Shown here one piece after another: positions 52,973-61,940 of a stretch of 64,000 bases of DNA (position 1 is its first letter; the number at the start of each line of letters is the position of its first letter). The position numbers and the translations under genes were made by a program. The notes beneath the pieces were generated by a model. It did not search any database and was not told the origin of the DNA. It saw only the letters and a program-made list of their open reading frames with translations. The stretch comes from Halodesulfovibrio marinisediminis DSM 17456 (GTDB lineage: Bacteria; Desulfobacterota; Desulfovibrionia; Desulfovibrionales; Desulfovibrionaceae), in assembly GCF_900129975.1 (NCBI RefSeq), contig NZ_FSRG01000005.1, positions 620,001 through 684,000 on the forward strand. Direction: 5' to 3'.

Positions 52973-54181
52973 CTACAGGGTGCGTGCCCATTCTAAGGAG
53001 CGTTCGCGTGTTGCAGTATCCAGCTCTATGATGTCTTCGAGAGAAGCAGGAGTGACCATATCGTGTGCGTCCATTGCCTTTTTGATAAGTTCCGGAATCT
53101 GCAGGAACTTAATTTTATCTTTAAGGAAAAGATCTACAGCAATTTCATTGGCCGCGTTAAGAACTACACACAGTCCTTTCCCGCCTCGTAATGCTTCTCG
53201 TGCCAGTTCAAGACACGGAAAAGAAAGTATATCAGGTTCTTCAAAGGTCAAGTTACCGCAGGAAACTAAATCAAGCGGCGTAACTCCGGTCTTCATGATC
53301 TTTGGCCAGCCAATGCAGTAGCCGATGGCAATACGCATATCCGGCGGTCCCATGTGGGCGATCTGTGATCCGTCATTGTATTCAACTAGTGAATGAATGA
53401 TAGACTGAGGGTGCACTACAACTTCAATAGTGTCCAGTGGAACACCATATAAATGATATGCCTCAATGATTTCTAAGCCCTTGTTCATGAGCGTTGCAGA
53501 ATCAATGCTGATTTTAGGGCCCATGGACCAGTTAGGATGCGCAAGAGCTTCCTTGCTGGTTACAGTTGATAGAAAATCACGCTGCTTTCCACGGAATGGC
53601 CCACCTGATGCAGTCAGGATAATTCGGCGGACTTCAGCTTTGTCGTGTCCTGACAGGGCTTGAAATATTGCGTTGTGCTCAGAGTCAACCGGCAGGAGAA
53701 CAGCTCCTGTGCGTTTGCATACTTCGCGGATAAGATCGCCTGCAAGAACAAGTGATTCTTTGTTGGCAAGTGCGATCACTTTACCGGCTTCAGCTGCGGC
53801 AAAGGTCGCGCGAAGACCTGCTGCACCAACCTGTGCGGAAAGTACTGTTGATGCCTCTTCCAGTTGTGCCATTTGAGCATAACCATCACCACCCACGAAT
53901 ATTTCCGGGGAATACCCTGCTGGAAGCATGGTGCGAAGTTCAGCGGCTGCTTCTTCAGTGAGAACGGCAAGGTAAGCCGGACGCCAGCGAATAGCCTGCT
54001 CAGCTAGCAAGGTGAGGTTACGGGCACCTGCTAAGCCTACAACGGTGAATTGTTCTGGCTGTTCTTCAATTACTTTGAGCGCGCTAGTACCGATGGAACC
54101 TGTTGAGCCCAATATGACTATCGAGCGTGGAAAGGTTGCCGCGTACGTCGCGTCCGGTAGTGATGAAATGTAGTGTATCAC
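52973..54181 (-). CDS. dxr: 1-deoxy-D-xylulose 5-phosphate reductoisomerase
   Basis: A 402-residue Dxr, second enzyme of the MEP isoprenoid pathway, which makes 2-C-methyl-D-erythritol 4-phosphate with NADPH. The NADPH motif GSTGSIG is at residues 25-31; ANKESLVLAG, the metal-site VDSEHNA and the catalytic-loop SGGPF segments follow. I choose a GTG start at 54181 with AGGA 7 bases upstream. The frame stays open to 54310, but that part lies inside the preceding decarboxylase gene and has no similarity to Dxr; no ATG lies in between. It fits the isoprenoid link with uppS nearby. Confidence 0.93.
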   Translation of the reverse strand: MIHYISSLPDATYAATFPRSIVILGSTGSIGTSALKVIEEQPEQFTVVGLAGARNLTLLAEQAIRWRPAYLAVLTEEAAAELRTMLPAGYSPEIFVGGDGYAQMAQLEEASTVLSAQVGAAGLRATFAAAEAGKVIALANKESLVLAGDLIREVCKRTGAVLLPVDSEHNAIFQALSGHDKAEVRRIILTASGGPFRGKQRDFLSTVTSKEALAHPNWSMGPKISIDSATLMNKGLEIIEAYHLYGVPLDTIEVVVHPQSIIHSLVEYNDGSQIAHMGPPDMRIAIGYCIGWPKIMKTGVTPLDLVSCGNLTFEEPDILSFPCLELAREALRGGKGLCVVLNAANEIAVDLFLKDKIKFLQIPELIKKAMDAHDMVTPASLEDIIELDTATRERSLEWARTL

Positions 54182-54189
54182 AGGGAATC

Positions 54190-55635
54190 CTAAGCATGTT
54201 GAGCAGCAAGCTTTGCGCCTGTCTCGGTCATAAAGTTGAAAAGCAGCGTAATATCGTCGTCGGTAGTGCGGTGGTTGGCAACGCACAGACGAATAACGCC
54301 TTTGCCGCAAATACGTGCGGGAGTCATAAAACCGAGACCGCTTTTTTCCAATTCGCTAAGGATGGCAACTTGCAGATTATCAAGCTCTGCTTCTGACCAT
54401 GCACAGCAGTTGTCAGGAATGTAGCGGGCGCATGCCATGGATAGTTCAACACCACATACCGGTTCCCAGTTTGGAGATTCAGTTGTGAGTTTATGGAAAA
54501 GTTTCGCATGACCATGGTTGCGGTCAACAATTTCAGCAAGACGTTTTACGCCGTATGTTTTGAAGGCGAACCAAAGCTTGAGAGCACGTCCCTGTCTGGA
54601 TAACTGGAAGTTTGTGTTTTTTAAATCCCAGTCCGTTTCCTGACCAAGATATACGGCTTTGGCGATAAAGGTGTCTTTTTGCTGTTTCTTGTTTTTAAAA
54701 AGTGTGATGCCGCATTCAAGAGGGATAAAAAACCACTTGTGCGGGTCTACAGCAATGGAATCTGCGCGGTTGATGCCATCAAGAAGGTGGCGCAAGTTAT
54801 CTGAAATCATTGCGGCGCCACCGTATGAAGCATCTACATGCATCCATAGATTCATTTCTTCACAGATGTCCGCAATGGTATTTAGCGGATCAATTGAGCC
54901 TGTGGATACCGCACCTGCCTGTGCAACAACGCAGTATGGCTGCATACCGGCCATCCTGTCTGCCTCCACCATGCGGCGCAGTTCTTCAGGAATCATGCGG
55001 CATTCATTATCTGTTGGAACACTGCGTACGTTGTTGTGACCGATGCCAAGAAGCATCGCAGAACGGTAAATGGACATATGCCCTTGATCAGAAACATAGA
55101 CGATCAGGGGCTTCTTAAGAGCTTGCATACCTCTGTCTGCTACTTCTGGAGCATGTGCATGGCGACCGACGGTCATTCCCATGAGGTTAGCAACTGTACC
55201 ACCAGAAACAAGGGTGCCGCCCCATGTGTCAGGGTAATCAAACAGTTTTGCAAACCAACTGAGGACTACTTTTTCTAAAATTGTTGCAGGTGGACTGCCC
55301 TTGTATAGCAGGGGAGCTTGATTAAAACCGACACTAAGCAGTTCACCTATAGTACCAGCAGGAGAAGGGCTGGTGGTGATCCACGCCAGAAATCGAGGGT
55401 GCCCGATTTTGGTACATACAGATTTGAAAGACTTTTCGACCTGATCCAGTATTTTATCTGGGGATGTGCCTTCCATAGGCATATCCTCAAATAGAGAGTC
55501 CCTGATGTCTTCCATCGGTGTCTGGGTAACAACTGGTGCATCAGAGATGTGCTTAATGTAATCACCAATGATAGAGGTGACTCTTTCAAGGTGGTTGTCT
55601 AAGTTTTCAAGATCAAGGGTTTGTGTCTCACCCAT
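54190..55635 (-). CDS. PLP-dependent group II amino-acid decarboxylase
   Basis: A 481-residue decarboxylase of the glutamate/aromatic amino acid group. The PLP-binding Lys300 is in SIAVDPHKWFFIPLECG, the aldehyde-stacking His in VSDQGHMSIYRSA, and the cofactor-N Asp in HVDASYGGAAM. The group includes glutamate, aspartate, tyrosine/DOPA and diaminobutyrate decarboxylases, and the substrate cannot be fixed here. It stands between cdsA and dxr, which are adjacent or nearly so in many bacteria, so it looks inserted; the gap to dxr is only 8 bases, implying co-transcription. Confidence 0.88.
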   Translation of the reverse strand: MGETQTLDLENLDNHLERVTSIIGDYIKHISDAPVVTQTPMEDIRDSLFEDMPMEGTSPDKILDQVEKSFKSVCTKIGHPRFLAWITTSPSPAGTIGELLSVGFNQAPLLYKGSPPATILEKVVLSWFAKLFDYPDTWGGTLVSGGTVANLMGMTVGRHAHAPEVADRGMQALKKPLIVYVSDQGHMSIYRSAMLLGIGHNNVRSVPTDNECRMIPEELRRMVEADRMAGMQPYCVVAQAGAVSTGSIDPLNTIADICEEMNLWMHVDASYGGAAMISDNLRHLLDGINRADSIAVDPHKWFFIPLECGITLFKNKKQQKDTFIAKAVYLGQETDWDLKNTNFQLSRQGRALKLWFAFKTYGVKRLAEIVDRNHGHAKLFHKLTTESPNWEPVCGVELSMACARYIPDNCCAWSEAELDNLQVAILSELEKSGLGFMTPARICGKGVIRLCVANHRTTDDDITLLFNFMTETGAKLAAQHA

Positions 55636-55655
55636 AAGTCATTCCTGCCTGCAGG

Positions 55656-56459
55656 TTAAAAGAACGGATAAATGCTCTGTGCAAACCAGTAGGTTGGCAG
55701 CACAAGAAGGATGGAGTCCACACGGTCAAGAACACCACCGTGTCCAGGGAGGATTGCCCCGGAATCTTTTACACCGACAGTTCGTTTAAGTGCAGATTCG
55801 AAAAAATCACCAAGCTGTGATGCGCAGTTAAGTATGATGCCGAGCAGAATAAGCGCGTACCATGGAGCAGTGCCGAAGCCTAATCCCAGTGCAAGGGTAA
55901 TAATACAGCAGCCGATCATGCCACCGATGGAGCCTTCTACAGTTTTCTTCGGGCTGACGCGAGGCCAGATTTTATGTTTTCCGAAGAAACGCCCTGCGTA
56001 GAATCCACCGATATCAGATGCAAAAGCGGCAAACAGTACGAGGATAAGTTCGACACGTTGAAAGCTGAATGCGGCCTGAAGAAGCAAAGGCAGGTACAGC
56101 ACGCCGTTTGTAAGAATTTGTGCCTGAGTAAAGTCTGCATCATCACGCATGCTGATGCCGTATTTACCGAGAAATGCAAAGTTGCTGAGCCAGAATGTGA
56201 GGGCAATGAGGCCGATAACAGCAGTAGGAAGGGCAAGGTAAGATGCAATGAGAATGGCGATGCCCATGAGGCAGCCAAAAAGTTTGAGCGTCATTTTTTC
56301 ATGACGTGGCCAGAACATGGAATAGAACTCGTATTGTCCGACTACACTGGTTGCAAGAAGGCCTGCGAGCAGTGCCCAGTCGCCGATAACAAGAACGGCT
56401 ATAAGTAAAGGGAAGGCAATAAGGGCTGTCGTCCAACGTTGTCTGTGTGAATTAGTCAT
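55656..56459 (-). CDS. cdsA: Phosphatidate cytidylyltransferase
   Basis: A 267-residue multi-spanning membrane enzyme that makes CDP-diacylglycerol from phosphatidate and CTP, the branch point of phospholipid synthesis. The C-terminal signature is present (KRTVGVKDSGAILPGHGGVLDRVDS), with KKTVEGSIGG upstream. I start at the ATG at 56459 (MTNSHRQRW), which overlaps the uppS stop by 8 bases; the longer frame lies inside uppS and is not supported. Confidence 0.94.
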   Translation of the reverse strand: MTNSHRQRWTTALIAFPLLIAVLVIGDWALLAGLLATSVVGQYEFYSMFWPRHEKMTLKLFGCLMGIAILIASYLALPTAVIGLIALTFWLSNFAFLGKYGISMRDDADFTQAQILTNGVLYLPLLLQAAFSFQRVELILVLFAAFASDIGGFYAGRFFGKHKIWPRVSPKKTVEGSIGGMIGCCIITLALGLGFGTAPWYALILLGIILNCASQLGDFFESALKRTVGVKDSGAILPGHGGVLDRVDSILLVLPTYWFAQSIYPFF

Positions 56460-57210
56460 TGTTAAGCTGGTCTCCGGTCTTGCCGAAACGGCGTTCCCGT
56501 GCGGCATATGCCTTGAGCACGTCGTGGAATTCCTCAATTGAGAAATCCGGCCATAAGGTTTCGGTGAAATACATTTCGCTGTAAGCATGCTGGAAGAGCA
56601 TAAAATTTGAGAGGCGAATTTCTCCGCTTGTGCGGATCATCAGGTCAGGATCAGGTATGCCGGAAGAGTACAGTCTGTCGGCAAATGTTTTTTCTGTTAT
56701 TTCATCCGCAGATACTGAATCAGCAACCAGCTGCTTTACAGCACGAATAATCTCTTCTCTACCAGAGTAGTTTAAAGCAAGATTAAGCGTCATTGAGGTA
56801 TTCTTTTCGGTTTTTTTCATTGCATGCTGCAATGCAGTGCGAGCAGTAAGTGGTAAGTCACTCATTTCACCGAAAATGTTGAGCCTAATGTCTTGTTCCA
56901 TAAGGGAAGGAAGTTCTTTCTTTAAAAAGCTGACAAGCAGTTCAAAGAGAAAGCTTACTTCCTTTTTAGGGCGTGCCCAGTTTTCACGGGAAAATGTGTA
57001 CAGGGTGATGTATTTGATTCCCAGTTTCCGGCATTCGCGCACAACACGCTGTACTGTTTCAGAACCGGCACGGTGTCCCGCCGTTCTTTCTTCCCCTCTT
57101 CGTTTTGCCCAGCGTCCGTTTCCATCCATGATGAATGAAACATGCACAGGAAGTGCTTCAGGGGTTGTCCAGTCCAGTAATTGTGAATTTGACAAAACAC
57201 ACCTCAACAT
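56452..57210 (-). CDS. uppS: Isoprenyl transferase (undecaprenyl diphosphate synthase)
   Basis: A 252-residue cis-prenyltransferase that builds the C55 carrier lipid for peptidoglycan and O-antigen. The family motif HVSFIMDGNGRWAKRRG has the catalytic Asp, followed by GHRAGSETV and LYTFSRENW; the C-terminal substrate motif is PDLMIRTSGEIRLSNFMLFQ. The ATG at 57210 lacks a clear ribosome binding site; a TTG at about 57195 preceded by GAGG is an alternative that keeps all motifs. The frame is open to 57303 without similarity. A terminator lies just upstream, separating it from frr. Confidence 0.93.
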   Translation of the reverse strand: MLRCVLSNSQLLDWTTPEALPVHVSFIMDGNGRWAKRRGEERTAGHRAGSETVQRVVRECRKLGIKYITLYTFSRENWARPKKEVSFLFELLVSFLKKELPSLMEQDIRLNIFGEMSDLPLTARTALQHAMKKTEKNTSMTLNLALNYSGREEIIRAVKQLVADSVSADEITEKTFADRLYSSGIPDPDLMIRTSGEIRLSNFMLFQHAYSEMYFTETLWPDFSIEEFHDVLKAYAARERRFGKTGDQLNND

Positions 57211-57303
57211 GCGTTTGAGTAATAAAAGAAACGTTGAGTTATAAGGGGAAAGGGCGTCTCCCGTCAAGAAAGGGTGTTCTGGCGGGGGATGACAGGATAA
57301 CAA

Positions 57304-57332
57304 AAAAGGCCGGATAGGACATCCGGCCTTTT
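57304..57332 (-). terminator. Terminator between frr and uppS
   Basis: AAAAGGCCGGAT pairs with ATCCGGCCTTTT around a 5-base loop and is followed on the minus strand by further Ts. It ends the pyrH-frr unit, so uppS-cdsA-dxr needs its own promoter or read-through. Confidence 0.92.
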
Positions 57333-57365
57333 GATGACTGAAATTCAGCCGAAGCAGTCTGGAAA

Positions 57366-57920
57366 TTAAATCTCCATGATCTCTGCTTCTTTTTCATTAC
57401 CTTTTACGTCTGCTTTAGCAACGAATGAGTCAGTAAGTTTCTGAACATCATCCTGGCCGCTACGACAATCGTCTTCGGAAATTTCTTTTGCTTTTTCAAG
57501 CTTTTTAATCTGCTCGTTAGCATCACGACGAACGTTACGGATAGCAATTTTTGCATCCTCGACGCTCTTCTTCGCAAGCTTAACAAGTTCACGACGACGT
57601 TCTTCAGTCAGCATCGGAATAGAGATGCGGATGAGCTTACCGTCGTTCATTGGGGTCAGACCGAGGTCAGAGTTCATGATAGCTTTTTCTACGAGAGGAA
57701 AAGCACCCTTATCCCAAGGCTGAATAGTAATAGTTCGGCTTTCAGGAACAGCAACGGATGCGAGCTGTCCAATAGGGGTTGGTGCGCCGTAGTAGTCAAC
57801 CACGATGTGGTCAACAAGGCTAGCGTGTGCGCGACCGGTGCGAAGGCGACCGAATTCACGATCGAGTGCTACCAGTGCTTTTTCCATTCTTTCTTCGGCA
57901 TCAAGAAGAATCTCATCCAT
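57366..57920 (-). CDS. frr: Ribosome recycling factor
   Basis: A 184-residue RRF that with EF-G splits post-termination ribosomes. The family segments [28 protein letters not shown] and [15 protein letters not shown] mark the start of domain I and the tip domain; [15 protein letters not shown] is in the long helix. It begins 2 bases from the pyrH stop. Confidence 0.97.
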   Translation of the reverse strand: MDEILLDAEERMEKALVALDREFGRLRTGRAHASLVDHIVVDYYGAPTPIGQLASVAVPESRTITIQPWDKGAFPLVEKAIMNSDLGLTPMNDGKLIRISIPMLTEERRRELVKLAKKSVEDAKIAIRNVRRDANEQIKKLEKAKEISEDDCRSGQDDVQKLTDSFVAKADVKGNEKEAEIMEI

Positions 57921-57922
57921 GA

Positions 57923-58639
57923 TTAGCCTCCGTGTACGATTGTACCAACATCTTCACCAAGGATAACTTTACGGACGTCACCCTTGAACAGGTTGCAAAC
58001 CAGAATTGGTACATTGTTTTCCATGCACAGCGAAATGGCAGTAGAATCCATTACTCGCAAGTTTTTCTGAAGTACCTCAATAAAGCTGAGGGACTTGAAC
58101 ATAACTGCATCATCATTTGTTACAGGATCTTTATCATAAACGCCATCCACTTTGGTAGCTTTAATGATAGCCTGACATTTTAATTCCATACCGCGCAGTG
58201 CTGCAGCGGTATCGGTGGTGAAGAACGGGTTGCCAGTACCGGCTGCACAAATGACGATGCGACCTTTTTCTAAGTGGCGTTCTGCACGGCGTCTGATGTA
58301 CGGTTCGCAAACTTCCTGCATAGTAATAGCAGAAAGAACGCGGGTTGGGTGGCCCAGTTTTTCAAGCTGATCCTGAACAGCAACTGCGTTCATTACAGTT
58401 GCCATCATACCCATGTAGTCAGCAGAGGAGCGATCCATGCCCTTTGCAGAAGAGGAAATACCGCGGAATATGTTGCCGCCGCCGATAACGAGCGCAATCT
58501 CAAGTCCCATATCAGCAAGTTCTGCGATTTCTGTGCAGACACCTGCAACTGTTTCCGGGTCAATACCAAATTTGCCGTCACCGGCAAGTGCTTCGCCGCT
58601 AAGCTTAATAAGCACACGTTTAAACTTTAAATTTCCCAT
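57923..58639 (-). CDS. pyrH: UMP kinase
   Basis: A 238-residue bacterial UMP kinase of the amino-acid-kinase fold, making UDP from UMP. Motifs: [12 protein letters not shown] at the start, [10 protein letters not shown], and [18 protein letters not shown] with the [10 protein letters not shown] segment. Normal length. In the conserved pyrH-frr order, but preceded here by sugar and glycan genes instead of tsf directly. Confidence 0.97.
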   Translation of the reverse strand: MGNLKFKRVLIKLSGEALAGDGKFGIDPETVAGVCTEIAELADMGLEIALVIGGGNIFRGISSSAKGMDRSSADYMGMMATVMNAVAVQDQLEKLGHPTRVLSAITMQEVCEPYIRRRAERHLEKGRIVICAAGTGNPFFTTDTAAALRGMELKCQAIIKATKVDGVYDKDPVTNDDAVMFKSLSFIEVLQKNLRVMDSTAISLCMENNVPILVCNLFKGDVRKVILGEDVGTIVHGG

Positions 58640-58665
58640 TTATTCCCCATATGGTTTCGGGCTGT

Positions 58666-60207
58666 TTAGTTTTTTGCGGATTCATGTTCGAAAAAAGCTA
58701 GAACAGCCTTGATAACAAAGTTGATCTCTTCCGTTGTGTGGTACGGATCGAGAGGCAGGCTGACTTCGCAGGCTGCCAGTTTTTCAGCTACAGGAAAATC
58801 TCCTGCTTTATACTGTAAATGGCTACAACATGGCTGCAGATGCATGGCCAATGGATAGTGGATGTTGTACCCAATATGATTTTTTGTAAGATGATTGCAA
58901 AAAGCGTCGCGCTTATCTTTTGGTACCATGATTGGGAACACATGCCAGACAGGTGTCGAATGATCATGTACCACAGGTAGCTCAATTTCTTCAATCACTG
59001 ATAATTGATTAAGGTATAACGATGCCAATTCCCGACGTTTTGCATTCCACTCCGGCAGGTATGGAAGAAGGAATTGCAGCAATGCCGCCTGCATTTCGTC
59101 TAATCGGGAGTTGAATCCAACAATTTCATGGTGATATTTTATAGCTGCACCGTAACTACGGAGCTTTTTTGCCGTTTGGGCAATTTTTTCATTGCTTGTT
59201 GTTAAACAGCCGCCATCTCCAAATCCACCAAGGTTTTTGGTTGGGTAGAAGCTGAATGCCGCTGCATCAGAAAGTGCTCCACAGGTGCCGTCTTTGTATT
59301 CTGCACCATGAGCCTGACATGCATCTTCAAATACAAGAAGGTTGTGTTTTTGAGCGATGCTGCGCACTTCATCCATCTCTGCTGGAATACCGTAAAGATG
59401 TGTCGGTAAGATGGCCTTAGTGTGGTTAGTTATTGCTGCTTCAATTTTTACCGGATTGATGTTGCCCCAAGGGGTGCAATCAACAAGTACTGGTGTAGCT
59501 CCGACGCGCATTACCGCAAGGAGTGTGGCGATAAAACCGCCAGCACTTACAATTACTTCATCTCCTGCACCAATATCAGAAGCTCTAAGAATGATTTCGA
59601 GAGCATCAAGTCCGTTACCTGTGCCGATGCAGTATTTTGTTCCTGTGAATTCTGCGAAAGACTCTTCAAATTTTTCGAGTCGAGGGCCCATGATGTAGCT
59701 TGTTTCATCAAGAACCTCTTCGGTTACCTGCTGCAACTGGAGACGAAATTCTTCATAACGTCGATGCATTGCAAGGTAGCCTACTTTTTCGACGTTGGTT
59801 CGATTTGCATCGAATGCATAAAATTCTTGTTTGTCATGAATATAGTCTTTCGGCTCGTAGTCGTCAGAAGCTAGTACCATGAGTACGGCATCGTTAGAAA
59901 AATTACTCATTTCACGCCAGTATCCTGCTGGAACAAGTACACCTTTGTTTGGTGCATCTAACTCGAATGAGTATGTCTTTCCGTATCCTTCAAGGCTAAG
60001 AGTGACATGACCAGATGTGGCTACAATGCACTGTTGAAGCTTTTTATGACCGTGAAAACCACGGGCCTTGTCGTCTTCAATGCTGTGAATGTAGTACACA
60101 CGACGAATTGGAAAATTCAGGTGTGTATTAGACTGTATGACAGACAGGGAACCACTTTGTTCTGTTCTATGTGTTTCGATGTCGATGAGTTTAGGGATAT
60201 TGTTCAT
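58666..60207 (-). CDS. Fusion of a FdtA-type sugar 3,4-ketoisomerase and a DegT/FdtB-type aminotransferase
   Basis: A 513-residue two-domain protein. Residues 1-135 are a cupin of the FdtA/WxcM/QdtA type, with the catalytic pair H52 and H54 in ARGFHGHKKLQQ; such enzymes convert dTDP-4-keto-6-deoxyglucose into a 3-keto sugar. Residues from about 145 are a DegT/DnrJ/EryC1/StrS aminotransferase with PLP-binding K324 in FSFYPTKNLGGFGDGG, EDACQAHGA and the SNxxx-type GNGLDAL entry; these add the 3-amino group. The fusion would carry out two successive steps towards dTDP-Fuc3N or dTDP-Qui3N, O-antigen or glycan sugars. Stereochemistry (Fuc3N versus Qui3N) cannot be decided. It follows a glycosyltransferase gene. 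Confidence 0.92.
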   Translation of the reverse strand: MNNIPKLIDIETHRTEQSGSLSVIQSNTHLNFPIRRVYYIHSIEDDKARGFHGHKKLQQCIVATSGHVTLSLEGYGKTYSFELDAPNKGVLVPAGYWREMSNFSNDAVLMVLASDDYEPKDYIHDKQEFYAFDANRTNVEKVGYLAMHRRYEEFRLQLQQVTEEVLDETSYIMGPRLEKFEESFAEFTGTKYCIGTGNGLDALEIILRASDIGAGDEVIVSAGGFIATLLAVMRVGATPVLVDCTPWGNINPVKIEAAITNHTKAILPTHLYGIPAEMDEVRSIAQKHNLLVFEDACQAHGAEYKDGTCGALSDAAAFSFYPTKNLGGFGDGGCLTTSNEKIAQTAKKLRSYGAAIKYHHEIVGFNSRLDEMQAALLQFLLPYLPEWNAKRRELASLYLNQLSVIEEIELPVVHDHSTPVWHVFPIMVPKDKRDAFCNHLTKNHIGYNIHYPLAMHLQPCCSHLQYKAGDFPVAEKLAACEVSLPLDPYHTTEEINFVIKAVLAFFEHESAKN

Positions 60208-60263
60208 ATCAAATGATCCTTAGTACTGAGGGAATGAAAAAGGAATTGTAGCTCGCCCATTTA

Positions 60264-61031
60264 TCATTCTGAATCAAAAGGTGTGCCCCAGTCCCCTTCG
60301 TTAATACGAACGTATTTCAAGAACACATAAAAAAAGCCGTGCATTGCATTGATGAATCCGGCTTTGCCATCAAGCATACCAAGCTTGAAAAAGTAAATTT
60401 TTATAAAACGCATTATAGCATGAGCTAATGCTACAGTGATTCCGCCCTTTCGGTGTTTTCTCTTGAGATCGTCTGCCCCTTCCTGAGCGTACAGGTTGAT
60501 TTTGCTGAGGTGGTGAGAAAAGCTTTCGTAAGGGTAGTGTAGTATGTCTGCGTCGATATCTTTGACCGTACCGGATGCCTTGAAGGATTCGTGTGAGCCG
60601 CTTTGTGTAACTGTGAGATATTCAGGACGGAATATGCGGATCAATCTGTCAGGGTACCATCCGGAGTGCTTCATGAAGCGGTCGTAGTACCAATTACGTC
60701 GGCGTGGACGGAAAGCGGTAGTGGAAGAGTCGGTCTTATCCAGCTCTTTAAGGATTTCTTCCTTCAGTTTTGTTGAACAAATTTCATCTTGATCAAGTGA
60801 AATAACCCATTCACTTTCAATGTGTTTTAGGCCGAACTCAAACTGACTTTTAAATCCGTCCCATGGGTTCTGAAGGATAGTTGCCTTATATTTTTCAGCA
60901 ATGGACAGTGTCTCGTCAGTAGAAAAAGAGTCTACAACGATGATTTTGTCGCAAAAAGATAACGATGCAAGGCACTTGTCGAGAAGTCTTTCACCGTTGT
61001 ATGTGAGAACTAATCCAGTGATTGAAGGCAT
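60264..61031 (-). CDS. Family 2 glycosyltransferase, WaaE/KdtX-like
   Basis: A 255-residue GT-A fold glycosyltransferase. The start TGLVLTYNGERLLDKCLASL with VDSFSTDET is typical of the LPS-core WaaE/KdtX group, and DXD-like metal binding is in SLDQDEICS. The R-rich stretch RPRRRNWYYDRFMKHSGWYPDRLIR is also typical of this group. It probably transfers a sugar in LPS core or a related glycan. It lies between the tsf terminator and the ketoisomerase-aminotransferase fusion, 56 bases from the latter. Confidence 0.88.
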   Translation of the reverse strand: MPSITGLVLTYNGERLLDKCLASLSFCDKIIVVDSFSTDETLSIAEKYKATILQNPWDGFKSQFEFGLKHIESEWVISLDQDEICSTKLKEEILKELDKTDSSTTAFRPRRRNWYYDRFMKHSGWYPDRLIRIFRPEYLTVTQSGSHESFKASGTVKDIDADILHYPYESFSHHLSKINLYAQEGADDLKRKHRKGGITVALAHAIMRFIKIYFFKLGMLDGKAGFINAMHGFFYVFLKYVRINEGDWGTPFDSE

Positions 61032-61043
61032 AATTTTTTCCTT

Positions 61044-61072
61044 AAAAAAAGGGGAGAGAAAACTCTCCCCCC
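61044..61072 (-). terminator. Terminator of the rpsB-tsf operon
   Basis: GGGGAGAG pairs with CTCTCCCC around a 4-base loop; on the minus strand seven Ts follow. It lies 30 bases past tsf and just before the glycosyltransferase start. Confidence 0.92.
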
Positions 61073-61101
61073 TTATCAGCTGTTAGATAACCGTAGTTTT
61101 T

Positions 61102-61917
61102 CTATTCAGCGTCTTCTTCTTTAGCGTCGTCTTCACCAAGTTCGAAGCGTGCGAAAGAAGCAATTGTTGCGCCTTTAAGAAGGTCGCGAATAGTCATTTT
61201 GTCGTCACGGATGTAAGGCTGGTTAACAAGGGTGATTTCCTTGAAGAATTTAGCCATACGACCGTCTACGATTTTGTCTACGATGTTCTCAGGCTTACCC
61301 TCTTCGAGAGTTTTCTGACGCTGAACTTCGCGTTCACGAGCAACGAGGTCAGCAGGTACGCCGTCTTCGTCGATAGCTACAGGGGTGGTAGCAGCGATCT
61401 GCATAGCAACACCTTTAGCCATTTCTGCATCGTCAGAACCGAGGATCTCAACGAGAACGCCGATTTTGCCGTTGGAGTGAATGTAAGAGCCGATTACGCC
61501 TTCGCCGGAAAGTTCCATGCGATGTGCACGGCCAGCAGACATGTTTTCACCGAGGGTAGCGATAGCTTCTTTAACGTCAGCTTCAACACGGGTAGCGAAA
61601 TCTTCAGCACCGTTTTCGAGAACGTCAGCAGCAAATTTAGCAGCGATTTCCTGGAACTTTTCGTTACGAGCAACGAAGTCAGTTTCGCATTTAAATTCTG
61701 CCATAGCAGCGCGGTTAGCTTCAACTACGCAGCCTACGAGACCTTCAGAGGTAGCGCGACCTGCTTTTTTAGCAGCTTTGGACAGACCTTTCTGGCGGAG
61801 CCAGTCGAGTGCTGCAGCTTCGTCTGCGTCGTTTTCTACGAGTGCTTTTTTGCAGTCCATCATGCCAGCGCCGGTTTTTTCGCGCAGGCTTTTAACCATA
61901 GCAGCAGTAATAGCCAT
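61102..61917 (-). CDS. tsf: Elongation factor Ts
   Basis: A 271-residue EF-Ts, the nucleotide-exchange factor of EF-Tu. The family start VKSLREKTGAGMMDCKKAL and the TDFVARNEKF motif near residue 80 are clear, with the coiled-coil part and the C-terminal module NQPYIRDDKMTIRDLL. Acidic C-terminal tail. Directly downstream of rpsB. Confidence 0.97.
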   Translation of the reverse strand: MAITAAMVKSLREKTGAGMMDCKKALVENDADEAAALDWLRQKGLSKAAKKAGRATSEGLVGCVVEANRAAMAEFKCETDFVARNEKFQEIAAKFAADVLENGAEDFATRVEADVKEAIATLGENMSAGRAHRMELSGEGVIGSYIHSNGKIGVLVEILGSDDAEMAKGVAMQIAATTPVAIDEDGVPADLVAREREVQRQKTLEEGKPENIVDKIVDGRMAKFFKEITLVNQPYIRDDKMTIRDLLKGATIASFARFELGEDDAKEEDAE

Positions 61918-61940
61918 GATCTATTCTCCCTCTGAATGAA

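Noticed and set aside
54182-54310. N-terminal extension of dxr from an upstream ATG
   Set aside because: It lies entirely inside the decarboxylase gene, and the GTG at 54181 with AGGA gives the normal Dxr length.
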